From QPIN01 sp965224575 (GTDB lineage: Bacteria; Pseudomonadota; Gammaproteobacteria; Methylococcales; Methylomonadaceae): a DNA stretch of 64,000 nt. Shown here piece after piece: positions 16,791 to 26,001 of the stretch; the first letter of the stretch is position 1; each line of letters opens with the position of its first letter. The position numbers and the translations under genes were made by a program. Location of the stretch: positions 2,542,001-2,606,000 of the forward strand of contig CBDCZQ010000006.1 in NCBI GenBank assembly GCA_965224575.1, read 5' to 3'. The notes beneath the pieces were generated by a model. The model worked only from the letters and a program-made list of their open reading frames with translations, had not been told where the DNA came from and made no database searches.

Positions 16791-19316
16791 ATGAGAAGTG
16801 AGAAACAGAAGCTTTTACGAGCTTTATTATTCTGTGAGCTTTTTACGAGCATGGTGTTAGTTCTGATAGTGAGTCAAAGCACCCTTGCATACGCTCAAGA
16901 GAGTAACACCAACAATAGCCTCCAATTTATACAAGACCCTTCTAATCAAGAGCAAGTACAGAATATTTCAAATCAAATTTTAGGGACACGATTGGCTATT
17001 GACATTAATCGTGAGGGATGGGATCAAACTACTCCTTATACTAGTGACCCTTCTGGCGATAATGGAGGAATTGGTCGGGTTGATTGGAAAACAATTACAG
17101 TAGCACACGATTGTGATGACTTGTTTATTCGTTATCAAATGAGTGATGGTCCAGCGTTGGTACCTGATGGGTTTCGATATAACTTATTTGTAGATGTAGA
17201 TAAGGATCCCAAGACTGGATATAGAGGTCTTGGAAAATTGAGTTCAGTCGGAGCCGAAGTTCTTATTCAAGGTGGACAAAATAAGGTTACTACGTTTAGG
17301 TTCGTGGGTTCGGAAGATCAGGAAAGCTGGAATTGGGAAGAAATAAACCAATATTTTGTTACTGATGTTGCTATCGCTGATAGCGGAAGGGATATCGAAT
17401 ATCGAATCAGAATTTTAGATTTAGATATCTTTGGTCATGGAGTCTCTGACTTTAACTGGGTTGCTGTTGCTGATTATCCGACAGGTGCTAAGGACTTCTA
17501 TCCAGATGGTGGTAATCTGGGTGATGAAGGAGATTTTTATACTTATAATTTCAATTATACTCCCATGACGGAAGGGTTTGCAAATCCTGAACGCGGTTTT
17601 TTTGAAGCAAATCAAACACAATCCAGCAAGTATGAGTCGATGGATGTGGCTGCTTTACAATGTTTTAGAAAAAATGAAGGGATTAGTCTTATTCATAGAA
17701 TTTTCTATCTGGAAAATTTTGTTAACAGTGATATAAGCCAACAATATCTAGATTTAATACAAGCAGATTTTGATAAAATTCGACAGGCAGGACTAAAAGT
17801 AATTCCCCGTTTTGCGTATTCTGCTTCCGCAGCAGGGCCAAACCTAACCCCTCCCTATGGAGATGCATCCAAAACAAGGATCCTCTCCCATTTAAATCAA
17901 TTATCGGATGTGCTTAGAAGCAATAGTGATGTGATTGCCTTAATGCAAGCTGGTTTCATCGGTCTTTGGGGGGAATGGTGGTTCTCGGATCATTTTCAAC
18001 CTGATGCTGATTGGAATGACCGTAGTGAGATCCTAACGGGAATTCTTGATGTACTACCCACTACCCGTATAGTACAGCTTAGAACTCCTCGTTATAAACA
18101 AAATATTTTTAGTGATTCCGTGCCGGTAGATCAAAGTACTGCACATGATGGGTCTTACCGAACTCGTACTGGGCATCATAATGACTGTTTTGTGTCCAGC
18201 GAGTCGGATGGTGGAACCTATGTTGACACTTTAGCTGAATTTCCTTATTTAGAAGAGGAAAGCAAATGGGTGGTTATGGGCGGGGAAACATGTGATTTTC
18301 ATTTTCTTGCTGATCCAGCCCCCAATCGCCTTGAGTGTGCGACTGTATTGGCTGAATTTGATCGGTTTAACTGGTCATATCTCAATCAGGATTTTTATAA
18401 ACCAACCTTACAGAAATGGCTAGGTGACGGTTGCTTTTCTGAAATCAAAAAACGACTTGGCTATCATCTCACTCTTTTGAATGGAACATATGATGACCAG
18501 GTAAATCCTGGTGGCAAATTTAAATACAGTTTTCAAATTAAAAATGATGGCTTTTCTGCGCCATTCAATCCTCGGACAGTTGAGTTAATCTTCCGCCATA
18601 CTAATGGTTCAACGCATACTATTGAGTTAACTGATGACCCAAGATTCTGGTTATCAGGTGAGACACAGACTATTCGTGGTGAAATTGCTATTCCTGAGAA
18701 TATTCCAACAGGTGAATTTGAGTTACTGCTAAACTTGCCAGATCCTGAGCCTCAATTGCACGATCGACCTGAATATTCCATTCGTCTAGCGAATGAAGAT
18801 ATTTGGGAAACTGAAACAGGCTATAACAAGCTAAACCAAACAATTATTATAAGATCAGCTGCACCCGCTATTTATTTTCCCAATGCCATAGAAATTATGG
18901 TTGGAAAATATGATTGGGGTAGCCTAGCTAGTTTTGATACTGAAGATGATGATACTTATGATATTAAAGCTCACCGTATAACTGGAGGAAAAGTAACTGA
19001 CTGGTATGCCTCGACCATCATTTCAGCGCTTGTTCCAGGTCAGGCTTCAGAACTTACTGTTACTTATGGAGGACAATATTCCAAAAAAAAGGTGATGCAG
19101 AAAATTTATTTCTACAACTTTATAACTGAAATATGGGATCTAATGGATACGCGTATTGTGGGTAATACTGATGATGTCATTGTTCAAATAACTCTTTCTA
19201 ACCCTCATGCCTATCTTTCATCAAGTGGTGAAAGTCGAGTTCGGGTTCGTGGATTTAGAAAAAATATACGTCGATTTAAAAGCTGGGCAAATTCTTTGTC
19301 TTGGAAGGCTCGCTAG
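16791..19316 (+). CDS. Secreted DUF4874/DUF4832 protein (putative TIM-barrel glycan-acting enzyme)
   Basis: 841 residues from the ATG at 16791, which has a GGAG ribosome site 6 nt upstream; a GTG at 16755 is less likely. Residues 1-36 are a Sec signal peptide (LAYAQ). Residues about 40-250 look like a beta-sandwich (DLFIRYQMSDGP, LFVDVDKDPKTGYRG). DUF4874 follows with GFANPERGFFE, IHRIFYLENFV, GLKVIPRFAYS and GFIGLWGEWWFSDHF, typical of a glycoside-hydrolase-like TIM barrel. Then comes DUF4832 (LGYHLTLLNGTYDDQVNPG onwards). The last 140 residues are another beta domain. The family function is unproven; the GEWW motif suits a carbohydrate-binding site. The likely deacetylase at 19370 follows by 53 bp, so the two should act together. 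Confidence 0.8.
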   Translation: MRSEKQKLLRALLFCELFTSMVLVLIVSQSTLAYAQESNTNNSLQFIQDPSNQEQVQNISNQILGTRLAIDINREGWDQTTPYTSDPSGDNGGIGRVDWKTITVAHDCDDLFIRYQMSDGPALVPDGFRYNLFVDVDKDPKTGYRGLGKLSSVGAEVLIQGGQNKVTTFRFVGSEDQESWNWEEINQYFVTDVAIADSGRDIEYRIRILDLDIFGHGVSDFNWVAVADYPTGAKDFYPDGGNLGDEGDFYTYNFNYTPMTEGFANPERGFFEANQTQSSKYESMDVAALQCFRKNEGISLIHRIFYLENFVNSDISQQYLDLIQADFDKIRQAGLKVIPRFAYSASAAGPNLTPPYGDASKTRILSHLNQLSDVLRSNSDVIALMQAGFIGLWGEWWFSDHFQPDADWNDRSEILTGILDVLPTTRIVQLRTPRYKQNIFSDSVPVDQSTAHDGSYRTRTGHHNDCFVSSESDGGTYVDTLAEFPYLEEESKWVVMGGETCDFHFLADPAPNRLECATVLAEFDRFNWSYLNQDFYKPTLQKWLGDGCFSEIKKRLGYHLTLLNGTYDDQVNPGGKFKYSFQIKNDGFSAPFNPRTVELIFRHTNGSTHTIELTDDPRFWLSGETQTIRGEIAIPENIPTGEFELLLNLPDPEPQLHDRPEYSIRLANEDIWETETGYNKLNQTIIIRSAAPAIYFPNAIEIMVGKYDWGSLASFDTEDDDTYDIKAHRITGGKVTDWYASTIISALVPGQASELTVTYGGQYSKKKVMQKIYFYNFITEIWDLMDTRIVGNTDDVIVQITLSNPHAYLSSSGESRVRVRGFRKNIRRFKSWANSLSWKAR

Positions 19317-19369
19317 AGCAAGCATGATTTATTCTTTACAACATAATAATTCCATTTAGGAGATAATTT

Positions 19370-21535
19370 ATGAATCTTAGAAAGGTAAGAAAGCAAACTG
19401 GGGTCTTTCACTTTATCCCTTGTTACTTAAACACATTGTTAAATATAACGTCAGTGGTATTGATGTCGCTCTTCCTGTTTGCTGGGGGGGTCGCTGCGGA
19501 TGATGCTGTGCAATTAAAGGTACTTATCATTACCTCTGGGCCAGATGATCCAGGGTTGGCTTTTATTAAACCGCACTTAGACGAAATGGGGGTGCCTCAT
19601 GATATCTTGGATGCAAGTACAACTTCTCTAACGACTGAAACATTCTCTCCCAATGGGTGCTTGAGTTCTGACACTGCCTGTGTGGGTAATTATAATGGCA
19701 TTATTCTGACTTTATCTGATTTAGGAGGAGGCTTTACGCCATCAGAATGGAAAATTCTTCATCAATATGAAAAAGATTTCAATGTTCGCGAATCTGTCAT
19801 AAGTGGTTGGCCAGGTACTTTTTCAGATCCTGATCCTTCAGTGGGGGTTTATCTGGATTACGGAGTTACAGTTTCAAGTAGTGGAACGTTTCCAAGCACC
19901 AACTGGACAGGATCAGCTAGTGGTAGTTCGACAGTTTTTGAGTATCTAAATACGGCAAACTCGCTACCAATTACCGATTTTGCCTTTGCAGCTACGCCAC
20001 GAAACGATGGTCTTGTCCTCGGTGATGGTACTGTTTCAAACGTAGAGCCACTACTTACAACACCAACTGGTGAAGCATTGGTCTCTATTGTAAGGTATTA
20101 CTTACCAGATCAGCCAACAGAGCCAGTACGAGAAGTGTTACTTTCGACTATAACTAATGCATGGTTTCTTATTCATTCTCAGGCATTGGCTTATGAATTT
20201 ATCAACTTTGCAACACAAGGTGTGTTTGTCGGAGGACGGTTCATCTATATGAGTGCTCATTTAGATGATCTTTTTCTTCCTAATGACCTGTGGGATCCTA
20301 ATACTAATAAAACGAACCCTAGTGATACAGTTCGGTTAAATAGTCATGACATTTCTAATGGAGTCTCAGCTCAGAACAGTTTTCGCGCTGCTCATGGAAC
20401 GGTTTCTAATCAGTTTAAACTGGACTTTCCTTTTAATGGTGCTGGTGCCGTTGTTGATCCAGAGGCAAGACTAAGAGATTTAGTTATAGATGGTACAGAT
20501 GACCTGGTCGTTTCTATTTTCCACAATAGAAGATCTTTTCGTTATATTAATCATACTTTTACCCATGCGGATATGGATAAGGCTCCGGAGTCATCTTCTG
20601 CTCCATGTGATTATGATACACTGCCTACAGTTCGGTCAATAGAGCAGCAAATTAGAAAGAATCGTCGGGTTTGGAGGTTTCTTGATCTTCCTGATTATAG
20701 AAGAAACAGGAGGATCCTTGTTACTGGTAATCACTCAGGTCTAAAAGATCGTAAGTGTACCGACATTCCAGAACTAAACCCTGGTATGTTTGATGTTCAA
20801 TCGGATGACGTACAATATCCACAGGGAGCGAACCCTTTGCTGTTTCAAGCTGCTGCTAATCTAGGGATAAAGTTCCTTGCTTCAGACTCTTCCCAGCCTA
20901 ATCAAGACGTTGAACATTATATGAATCAGGTTAACGATGGTCGTCGTCAGGATCGCATTATGTTGCCGCGTTACCCAGCTAATATCTTCTTCAATACAGT
21001 TGATCCGGTTCAGCTGGCTGATGAATACAATTATATCTTTCATGAGCGCTTTGTGAATAATGGACAAGATCCATGTACTGTTCCAGGAGCAATCTGTACT
21101 CCTCGAAATTATGCACAAATACTTGCAGCTGAATCCGAGACCGCATTGCGACATATGATGACTTCTAAAAAGTGGGCTCACTATTTTCATCAATCTAATC
21201 TTGTGGACTATGGGAATGGGAATACTTTGATGTTTGATTGGTTGAATGCTGTATTTAATGAATACGAGAAGCTGTTCGTTCTTCCAGTCAAGAATTATCC
21301 TTACTATCACCTTGGAAAATTGACTGAAGATTCACTAAAAGCAAGATCAGCAACTATTCAGGCAACATGGAATAGAGCGACAAATAGAGTGACTTTGTTT
21401 GCTAACAAAAGAGTTCCTAGGGTGCTAGTTACTGGAATACAGGGTGGCGAACTATACGGAGGCCAGTTTATTCGTAAAATCAATGTTAATTGGTTCCCCA
21501 GGTCAGTTTCAGTTAACCAAGCTCTAGCCCAGTGA
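19370..21535 (+). CDS. Secreted CE18/Agd3-like putative polysaccharide deacetylase
   Basis: 721 residues with an AGGAGA ribosome site. The N-terminus has a signal-like hydrophobic segment (residues 20-44, ending VAAD). The region VLIITSGPDDPGLAFIKPHLDEMGVPHDIL resembles a flavodoxin-like N-terminal domain. The body contains HLDDLFLPNDLWD, suitable for a catalytic Asp and a metal-binding Asp, and NHTFTHADMD, an HTxxH metal-binding pair as in polysaccharide deacetylases. This arrangement recalls Agd3, the fungal galactosaminogalactan deacetylase (CE18). That link rests on motif recall and needs a profile search. It sits between the DUF4832 protein and a small secreted protein, so envelope or exopolysaccharide modification is the likely role. 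Confidence 0.7.
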   Translation: MNLRKVRKQTGVFHFIPCYLNTLLNITSVVLMSLFLFAGGVAADDAVQLKVLIITSGPDDPGLAFIKPHLDEMGVPHDILDASTTSLTTETFSPNGCLSSDTACVGNYNGIILTLSDLGGGFTPSEWKILHQYEKDFNVRESVISGWPGTFSDPDPSVGVYLDYGVTVSSSGTFPSTNWTGSASGSSTVFEYLNTANSLPITDFAFAATPRNDGLVLGDGTVSNVEPLLTTPTGEALVSIVRYYLPDQPTEPVREVLLSTITNAWFLIHSQALAYEFINFATQGVFVGGRFIYMSAHLDDLFLPNDLWDPNTNKTNPSDTVRLNSHDISNGVSAQNSFRAAHGTVSNQFKLDFPFNGAGAVVDPEARLRDLVIDGTDDLVVSIFHNRRSFRYINHTFTHADMDKAPESSSAPCDYDTLPTVRSIEQQIRKNRRVWRFLDLPDYRRNRRILVTGNHSGLKDRKCTDIPELNPGMFDVQSDDVQYPQGANPLLFQAAANLGIKFLASDSSQPNQDVEHYMNQVNDGRRQDRIMLPRYPANIFFNTVDPVQLADEYNYIFHERFVNNGQDPCTVPGAICTPRNYAQILAAESETALRHMMTSKKWAHYFHQSNLVDYGNGNTLMFDWLNAVFNEYEKLFVLPVKNYPYYHLGKLTEDSLKARSATIQATWNRATNRVTLFANKRVPRVLVTGIQGGELYGGQFIRKINVNWFPRSVSVNQALAQ

Positions 21536-21565
21536 TAAAAAAGGTGCTATGAGGTATTTGTTAAT

Positions 21566-21644
21566 TGTCCCGAAAGTAAGCAGTAAAAATATGCTTCTAG
21601 CTACTAAAAAGCTAGGCATATCTAGGTGAAAAACTAACGGGACA
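21566..21644. mobile_element. 79-bp MITE-like inverted-repeat element
   Basis: The stretch begins TGTCCCGAAAGT and ends, in reverse, TGTCCCGTTAGT. An inner stem pairs ATATGC and TAGCT with AGCTA and GCATAT. It lies 30 bp after the putative deacetylase gene and 35 bp before the small secreted protein. It could be a miniature transposable element or a structured RNA between two cistrons; no other copy is seen in the window. Confidence 0.4.
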
Positions 21645-21678
21645 CTTAAATGTAGGTCGCAATTATGGAGATTATGTT

Positions 21679-22002
21679 ATGAACAGTAAAAAATCCTTTT
21701 ACAAAACACCCGCTATTGCTTTGTTATTAAGTGGGGTTATGATAACTTTTGGTGCAACAGCTTTTTTACCAGCACATGCTGATATAAAAAATATTACATC
21801 TACAGTTCGGGTGCAAGTCAGAAATAATGAAGAAAAGAGGCTCGCGAAGAGTGAGGAGAACTCATACAAAAAACAAATGCAAACATTAGAAAATCATTAT
21901 AGAAACCTGGCTATTAAAGCTGAACAGAATGGTGAGAATTCTGCTCCACTTTTTGCAGCAGCAGACCATTTTAATGCAGCTTCTAAAGAGCAGTCAAAAT
22001 AG
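21679..22002 (+). CDS. Small secreted helical protein of unknown function
   Basis: 107 residues with a Sec signal peptide (residues 1-35, ending PAHA). The mature 72 residues are highly charged and should form a helix (NNEEKRLAKSEENSYKKQMQTLENHYRNLAIKAEQ, interrupted here only in description). No cysteine and no domain is recognised. The ATG follows GGAG with a spacing of about 9 nt. It comes 144 bp after the putative deacetylase and may share its transcript, but the MITE-like repeat between them leaves this open. Confidence 0.65.
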   Translation: MNSKKSFYKTPAIALLLSGVMITFGATAFLPAHADIKNITSTVRVQVRNNEEKRLAKSEENSYKKQMQTLENHYRNLAIKAEQNGENSAPLFAAADHFNAASKEQSK

Positions 22003-22325
22003 ACTCAGTGGTCTTATATTGTTAGGTGGCCTTTGTTCTTCGCTAATGTTTAGTAGAAAGTAGTTTTTGAGTGAAGGTTGACTTAACAATTGTTGGCTTG
22101 ACGTGGTTTAAAGTAGATGTTTTGTTGGGTAGTTCTCGTAGACATATTGGGCGAACCTTTTTGATTATCAAGAATATATTTAATACTAGTAGCCATTAAT
22201 TTAGAAGCTTTTTAGCTTATAACTTTAAGTTAGTAAAGGTAAAACCAGCTCACGAACTTCTTTTGGTAAACTCATTAAATTCTCTCTGATAATATGTGTT
22301 GTTAAAATAATTTTTAGGAGTACGG
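22003..22325. other. Intergenic region before ung, nothing recognised
   Basis: About 320 bp with no supported reading frame or strong inverted repeat. It should carry the ung promoter. Confidence 0.4.
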
Positions 22326-23006
22326 GTGGTTTTAGATAATGCTCCAAGCTGGCAAGCTGCATTGGTAAATGAGTTTAATGCGCCATATATGCATGCACTC
22401 AAAAAATTTCTACGTGCTGAAAAAGGTGCTCAGAAGGTGATTTATCCACATTCATCAAATTGGTTTCATGCTTTAGAGATGACACCACTGGATAATGTAA
22501 AGGTAGTTATTTTAGGACAAGATCCATATCATCAAGCTGGACAAGCGCATGGTTTATGTTTTTCAGTATTGCCAGGTATTAAAACACCTCCTTCACTAGT
22601 CAATATTTATAAAGAGCTAGAAACGAACTTGGGAATCTCTCCTGCGAACCATGGTTGTTTAGATAGTTGGGCAGAGCAGGGTGTTTTACTACTTAATGCT
22701 GTGTTAACCGTGGAAGACTCAAAAGCAAATGCTCATCAAGGAAAGGGGTGGGAGCTGTTTACTGATAAAATCATCGAGGTCATCAATATAGAATGTGAAC
22801 ATGTGGTGTTTTTATTGTGGGGAAGTTATGCGCAAAAAAAAGGAGCTATAATTGATACTGCACGACATCTAGTGTTGAAGGCTCCTCATCCATCACCTCT
22901 TTCAGCCCATCGTGGTTTTTTTGGCTGTCAACATTTTAGTCAGGCCAATGATTATCTCAAGCAGCAAAAAAAATCGCCTATTGAATGGCAGTTACCAAAA
23001 ATATAG
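22326..23006 (+). CDS. ung: Uracil-DNA glycosylase
   Basis: Removes uracil from DNA at the start of base excision repair. The 226-residue length is normal for family 1. Motifs are complete: the water-activating loop GQDPYHQAGQAHGLCFSV, TPPSLVNIYKEL, the uracil-binding LLLNAVLTVE, LWGSYAQKKG, and the DNA-intercalating HPSPLSAHRGFFG. The start is GTG at 22326 with an AGGAG site 5 nt upstream. It is followed after about 100 bp by ubiX on the same strand. Confidence 0.97.
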   Translation: MVLDNAPSWQAALVNEFNAPYMHALKKFLRAEKGAQKVIYPHSSNWFHALEMTPLDNVKVVILGQDPYHQAGQAHGLCFSVLPGIKTPPSLVNIYKELETNLGISPANHGCLDSWAEQGVLLLNAVLTVEDSKANAHQGKGWELFTDKIIEVINIECEHVVFLLWGSYAQKKGAIIDTARHLVLKAPHPSPLSAHRGFFGCQHFSQANDYLKQQKKSPIEWQLPKI

Positions 23007-23104
23007 ATAATTTTTATAATTAAATCATTGGCTAATAATATAGTTGCTAACAGATAAAATATCAGAGCTGGTATAATGAACAGCTCGTTAGTATTGACAA
23101 AATT

Positions 23105-23680
23105 ATGATACAAAAAAGACGGTTAGTTATTGCAATGACAGGAGCAACGGGTGCAATTTATGGCGTAAGAATGTTGCAGGTTTTACGGAGTCAAGAAGAG
23201 TGGGAGTCTCATTTGGTGATTTCCTCCGCTGGTTTGGTTAATTTAAAGTACGAACTAGAAATGGCAAAGTCAGCTTTGTATGAATTAGCTGATGTTGTGC
23301 ATGGTATTAATGACGTGGCTGCTAGTATTGCTAGTGGTTCTTTTAAAACAGAAGGTGTTATTATTGCTCCTTGTTCCATGAAAACTTTGGCTGCCGTTGC
23401 TCATGGTTTTGGTGATAATTTAATTTCAAGAGCAGCTGATGTCGTACTAAAAGAACGAAGAAAATTAATACTTATGCCCAGAGAAACGCCACTTAACTTA
23501 GCACATATTCGTAATATGGCTAGTGTGACAGAAATGGGCGGAGTGATTTTTCCTCCTATGCCGGCTTTTTATAGTAAATCTAATTCAATAACAGAAATGG
23601 TTGATGATGGCGTGGGTCGTGTTTTAGATATGGTTGGTGTAGATGCCAAAGGGTTATTTAAACCTTGGGAAGGGTTATAG
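23105..23680 (+). CDS. ubiX: Flavin prenyltransferase UbiX
   Basis: Makes prenylated FMN, the cofactor of UbiD decarboxylases in ubiquinone synthesis. The 191-residue protein shows the flavoprotein N-terminus LVIAMTGATGAIYGVRML, ASIASGSFKTEGVIIAPCSMKTLAAVAHG, DVVLKERRKLILMPRETPLNLAHIRNM and FPPMPAFYSK, all typical. Unlike the longest relatives it lacks any C-terminal extension. fxsA begins 45 bp downstream. No ubiD is in the window. Confidence 0.96.
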   Translation: MIQKRRLVIAMTGATGAIYGVRMLQVLRSQEEWESHLVISSAGLVNLKYELEMAKSALYELADVVHGINDVAASIASGSFKTEGVIIAPCSMKTLAAVAHGFGDNLISRAADVVLKERRKLILMPRETPLNLAHIRNMASVTEMGGVIFPPMPAFYSKSNSITEMVDDGVGRVLDMVGVDAKGLFKPWEGL

Positions 23681-23725
23681 CTCTTCATGGTTTATTCAAA
23701 CTAATTTTCATAGAAAGAGGTATAA

Positions 23726-24172
23726 ATGAAAATAGTACAAGTTATTTTTTTATTTTTTTTAATTGTTCCTTTTATAGAAATATATTTGTTGTTACAACTA
23801 GGTGGTATAGTGGGCATTATACCAACCGTATTATTAGTAGTGTTTACTGCTGTATTAGGTGCATGGTTATTAAAAAAACAGGGTTTTGCAACATGGCAAA
23901 GGTTACAGGAAAATTTAGCTAAGGGTGCTGTTCCTGCCTATGAAATGATCGAAGGTCCTATTTTGCTAGTGGGGGGAGCATTATTATTGACCCCTGGCTT
24001 TTTTACAGATGCTCTGGGCTTTGCTTGTTTAATTCCGCAGATGCGTAGAAAATTTGCAAAGTATGTGATTGAAAATCATTTAATTAATGTTCAAGAGGGA
24101 TCACCTTTTCAAAAACCTAAGCAGAAAGAAGATAATGTGCTAGAAGGCGAGTTTGAAAAGAAGGATGAATGA
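23726..24172 (+). CDS. fxsA: FxsA family membrane protein
   Basis: Small inner-membrane protein; the E. coli member is known for overcoming phage T7 exclusion by F plasmid, but its ordinary function is unclear. The 148-residue chain has the family pattern: an N-terminal membrane segment (IFLFFLIVPFIEIYLLLQLG), two further hydrophobic segments (TVLLVVFTAVLGAWLL and the GPILLVGGALLLTPGFFTD motif), and a charged C-terminal tail. The ATG follows an AGAGG site. It is on the same strand as ubiX and converges with the DUF3422 gene, 20 bp away. Confidence 0.93.
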   Translation: MKIVQVIFLFFLIVPFIEIYLLLQLGGIVGIIPTVLLVVFTAVLGAWLLKKQGFATWQRLQENLAKGAVPAYEMIEGPILLVGGALLLTPGFFTDALGFACLIPQMRRKFAKYVIENHLINVQEGSPFQKPKQKEDNVLEGEFEKKDE

Positions 24173-24192
24173 TCTGGATAAATATTAAGGCA

Positions 24193-25497
24193 TTAATCAT
24201 CATTATCAGTTAGAATTTTTTTGTGTATTCGTCTGACGCCAAATGCAACGATAATCAAAACAATAGGGATGGAAAGCCCCGTAACTAAAGACGTATTTAC
24301 ATCAATACGGGTTGATGTATTAATTGCTTTAGTGATTGAGCCAATCAGACTGACAACATAGCTGGTTATGGCGACGATAGACAAGCCTTCCACAGTTTCT
24401 TGTAAGCGCAGTTGTGTTTTTGCTCGTGAATCCATTGATGTTAATAAAGCTTGGTTTTGACGTTCTATGGTAATATCAACACGAGTACGTAGAAGCTGTC
24501 CTGCATTGTTAATTCGTTTTGATAATAATGCAAATCGACCAGAGGTGGATTTACATGTATTAATCGCTGGTTCCAGGCGTCTTTTCATAAATTCACCTAT
24601 AGTTTGAATACCTTGAATCCGTACTTCACGAAGATCTTCAATACGTTGTTCAACCAAATGGTAATAGGCACTTGCAGCATCAAAACGGTAATGGTGGGTT
24701 GATATATTGTTTTCCACTTCTGCGGCGAGTGTGGTCAGCTCGTCCAATAATTCGTCATCATTAATACCAGATGATTGCGCCATTGCTGCTGTAATAGTTC
24801 GCAGTCGTTTATCTGCTTTGTTAAGTTCAGGGGTCATCCGTTTTGCGATGGGAAAAGCTAGTAATGCCATTACACGGTAAACTTCAATTTCAAAAAGGCG
24901 TTGCAGCAAGCGACCTGCTTGACCCGATTTTAAAGTGCTATCTAGAATAAGAAAACGACTAAAACCATCAGAATGTATATTGAAGTCAGTAAATGCTTTT
25001 GCTGCTCCTCCTGAAACTTCAGCTCCAATAACTGGGTTACATGAAAATAATTCTGAAATTAATTCTGTAGTCGAAACGCTAGAATTCTTTTCTTCGATAA
25101 TTGAAGCATGGGCAGCAACTATGATTTTACCGGGTAATTGCTCAAGCCAATCAACAGGAACATACTCAAGTGCCAGTTTAGAAAAAGGGACTTCAGAAAT
25201 ATTTTGAACATAAAAATTATAGGAACTAAATTCTGCGTGTTGTTCCCATCGAATTTGGAAAGCTCCCAAGGTTGCACTAAAATGAGAGGCTTCTTTTTTA
25301 GGAGAGGCTATGCCATATTTATCACATAGTTCAGCAATAAAAGATTGCTCAAGCTTCTTCTCTTTTCCTATTAAAGTTACTGCTAAAAAGGTACTTATAA
25401 CTGGGAGTTTTAATGCAATAGGTGCGCGTACATGGACTTCGTTGTGTAGTTTAAAACGCTGGGAATGGTCTTCTGGAATAGGAAATAAATTTGTCAC
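24193..25497 (-). CDS. DUF3422 family membrane protein
   Basis: 434 residues. The opening (FPIPEDHSQRFKLHNEVHVRAP) and the middle (RLLQRLFEIEVYRVMALLAFP, followed by YRFDAASAYYHLVEQRIEDLRE) are hallmarks of DUF3422. The last 70 residues hold two membrane helices (GLSIVAITSYVVSLIGSI and LVTGLSIPIVLIIVAFGVR). The long soluble part is helical and coiled-coil-like, with the cytoplasmic side unclear. The function of the family is unknown. The start is GTG at 25497 without a strong ribosome site. It stands alone on the minus strand. Confidence 0.9.
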   Translation of the reverse strand: MTNLFPIPEDHSQRFKLHNEVHVRAPIALKLPVISTFLAVTLIGKEKKLEQSFIAELCDKYGIASPKKEASHFSATLGAFQIRWEQHAEFSSYNFYVQNISEVPFSKLALEYVPVDWLEQLPGKIIVAAHASIIEEKNSSVSTTELISELFSCNPVIGAEVSGGAAKAFTDFNIHSDGFSRFLILDSTLKSGQAGRLLQRLFEIEVYRVMALLAFPIAKRMTPELNKADKRLRTITAAMAQSSGINDDELLDELTTLAAEVENNISTHHYRFDAASAYYHLVEQRIEDLREVRIQGIQTIGEFMKRRLEPAINTCKSTSGRFALLSKRINNAGQLLRTRVDITIERQNQALLTSMDSRAKTQLRLQETVEGLSIVAITSYVVSLIGSITKAINTSTRIDVNTSLVTGLSIPIVLIIVAFGVRRIHKKILTDNDD

Positions 25498-25678
25498 TGT
25501 ATTGGTTAAATAAAGACGATAATTTGTAAACTATTGATTATAGTTTGACTTTACAATCACTCAAATTTGTAAGGAATGAGAAAATTCTTGCTAAACTGTA
25601 TTTTAAATGATGGTCATAATACAGGGTGTTGATAGTTGATAAGAGTTTGGATAAAATACGTCCCTGTATTTTAAGAAG

Positions 25679-25903
25679 TTACTTTTCCGAAGTCTCAATA
25701 GTATTTTTATCCATTGCAGAATAAGCTGGGCATACACGGGTATATCCAGTGGCTATCAATATGATTCCTACAACAAGCAATATGATGCTAGCGGTGAAAA
25801 GAGAGACAAAAAGTAGAATAGCACCAGCATATAAGCGTATTTTTTTTTCTTTTTCGCCCACGTTAATTTCTCTGCTAGTTAAACGTTTAAAATCAAAACT
25901 CAT
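25679..25903 (-). CDS. DUF2892 (YgaP-like) small inner-membrane protein
   Basis: 74 residues from the ATG at 25903, which has a strong GAGGTGG ribosome site 6 nt upstream; a longer frame to 25975 lacks one. NVGEKEKKIRLYAGAILLFVS opens the DUF2892 domain, and two membrane helices follow with the family motif YTRVCPAYSAMDKNT. Some relatives are fused to rhodanese (YgaP); this one is stand-alone. The single Cys in VCPAY is conserved in the family. It diverges from uvrD with about 100 bp between them. Confidence 0.9.
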   Translation of the reverse strand: MSFDFKRLTSREINVGEKEKKIRLYAGAILLFVSLFTASIILLVVGIILIATGYTRVCPAYSAMDKNTIETSEK

Positions 25904-26001
25904 TGTTTCCACCTCTAATTTGTTATTTTTATAATTCCCAAAAAGGATACTTTTAGCATGATTAAATATACACATATCCTAGAAATGTGCAAGAGATAAA
26001 A

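Noticed and set aside
21566..21644. Cyclic di-GMP or other known riboswitch reading of the inverted repeat before the small secreted protein
   Set aside because: The conserved GEMM bases are absent and the ends look like transposon-type repeats.
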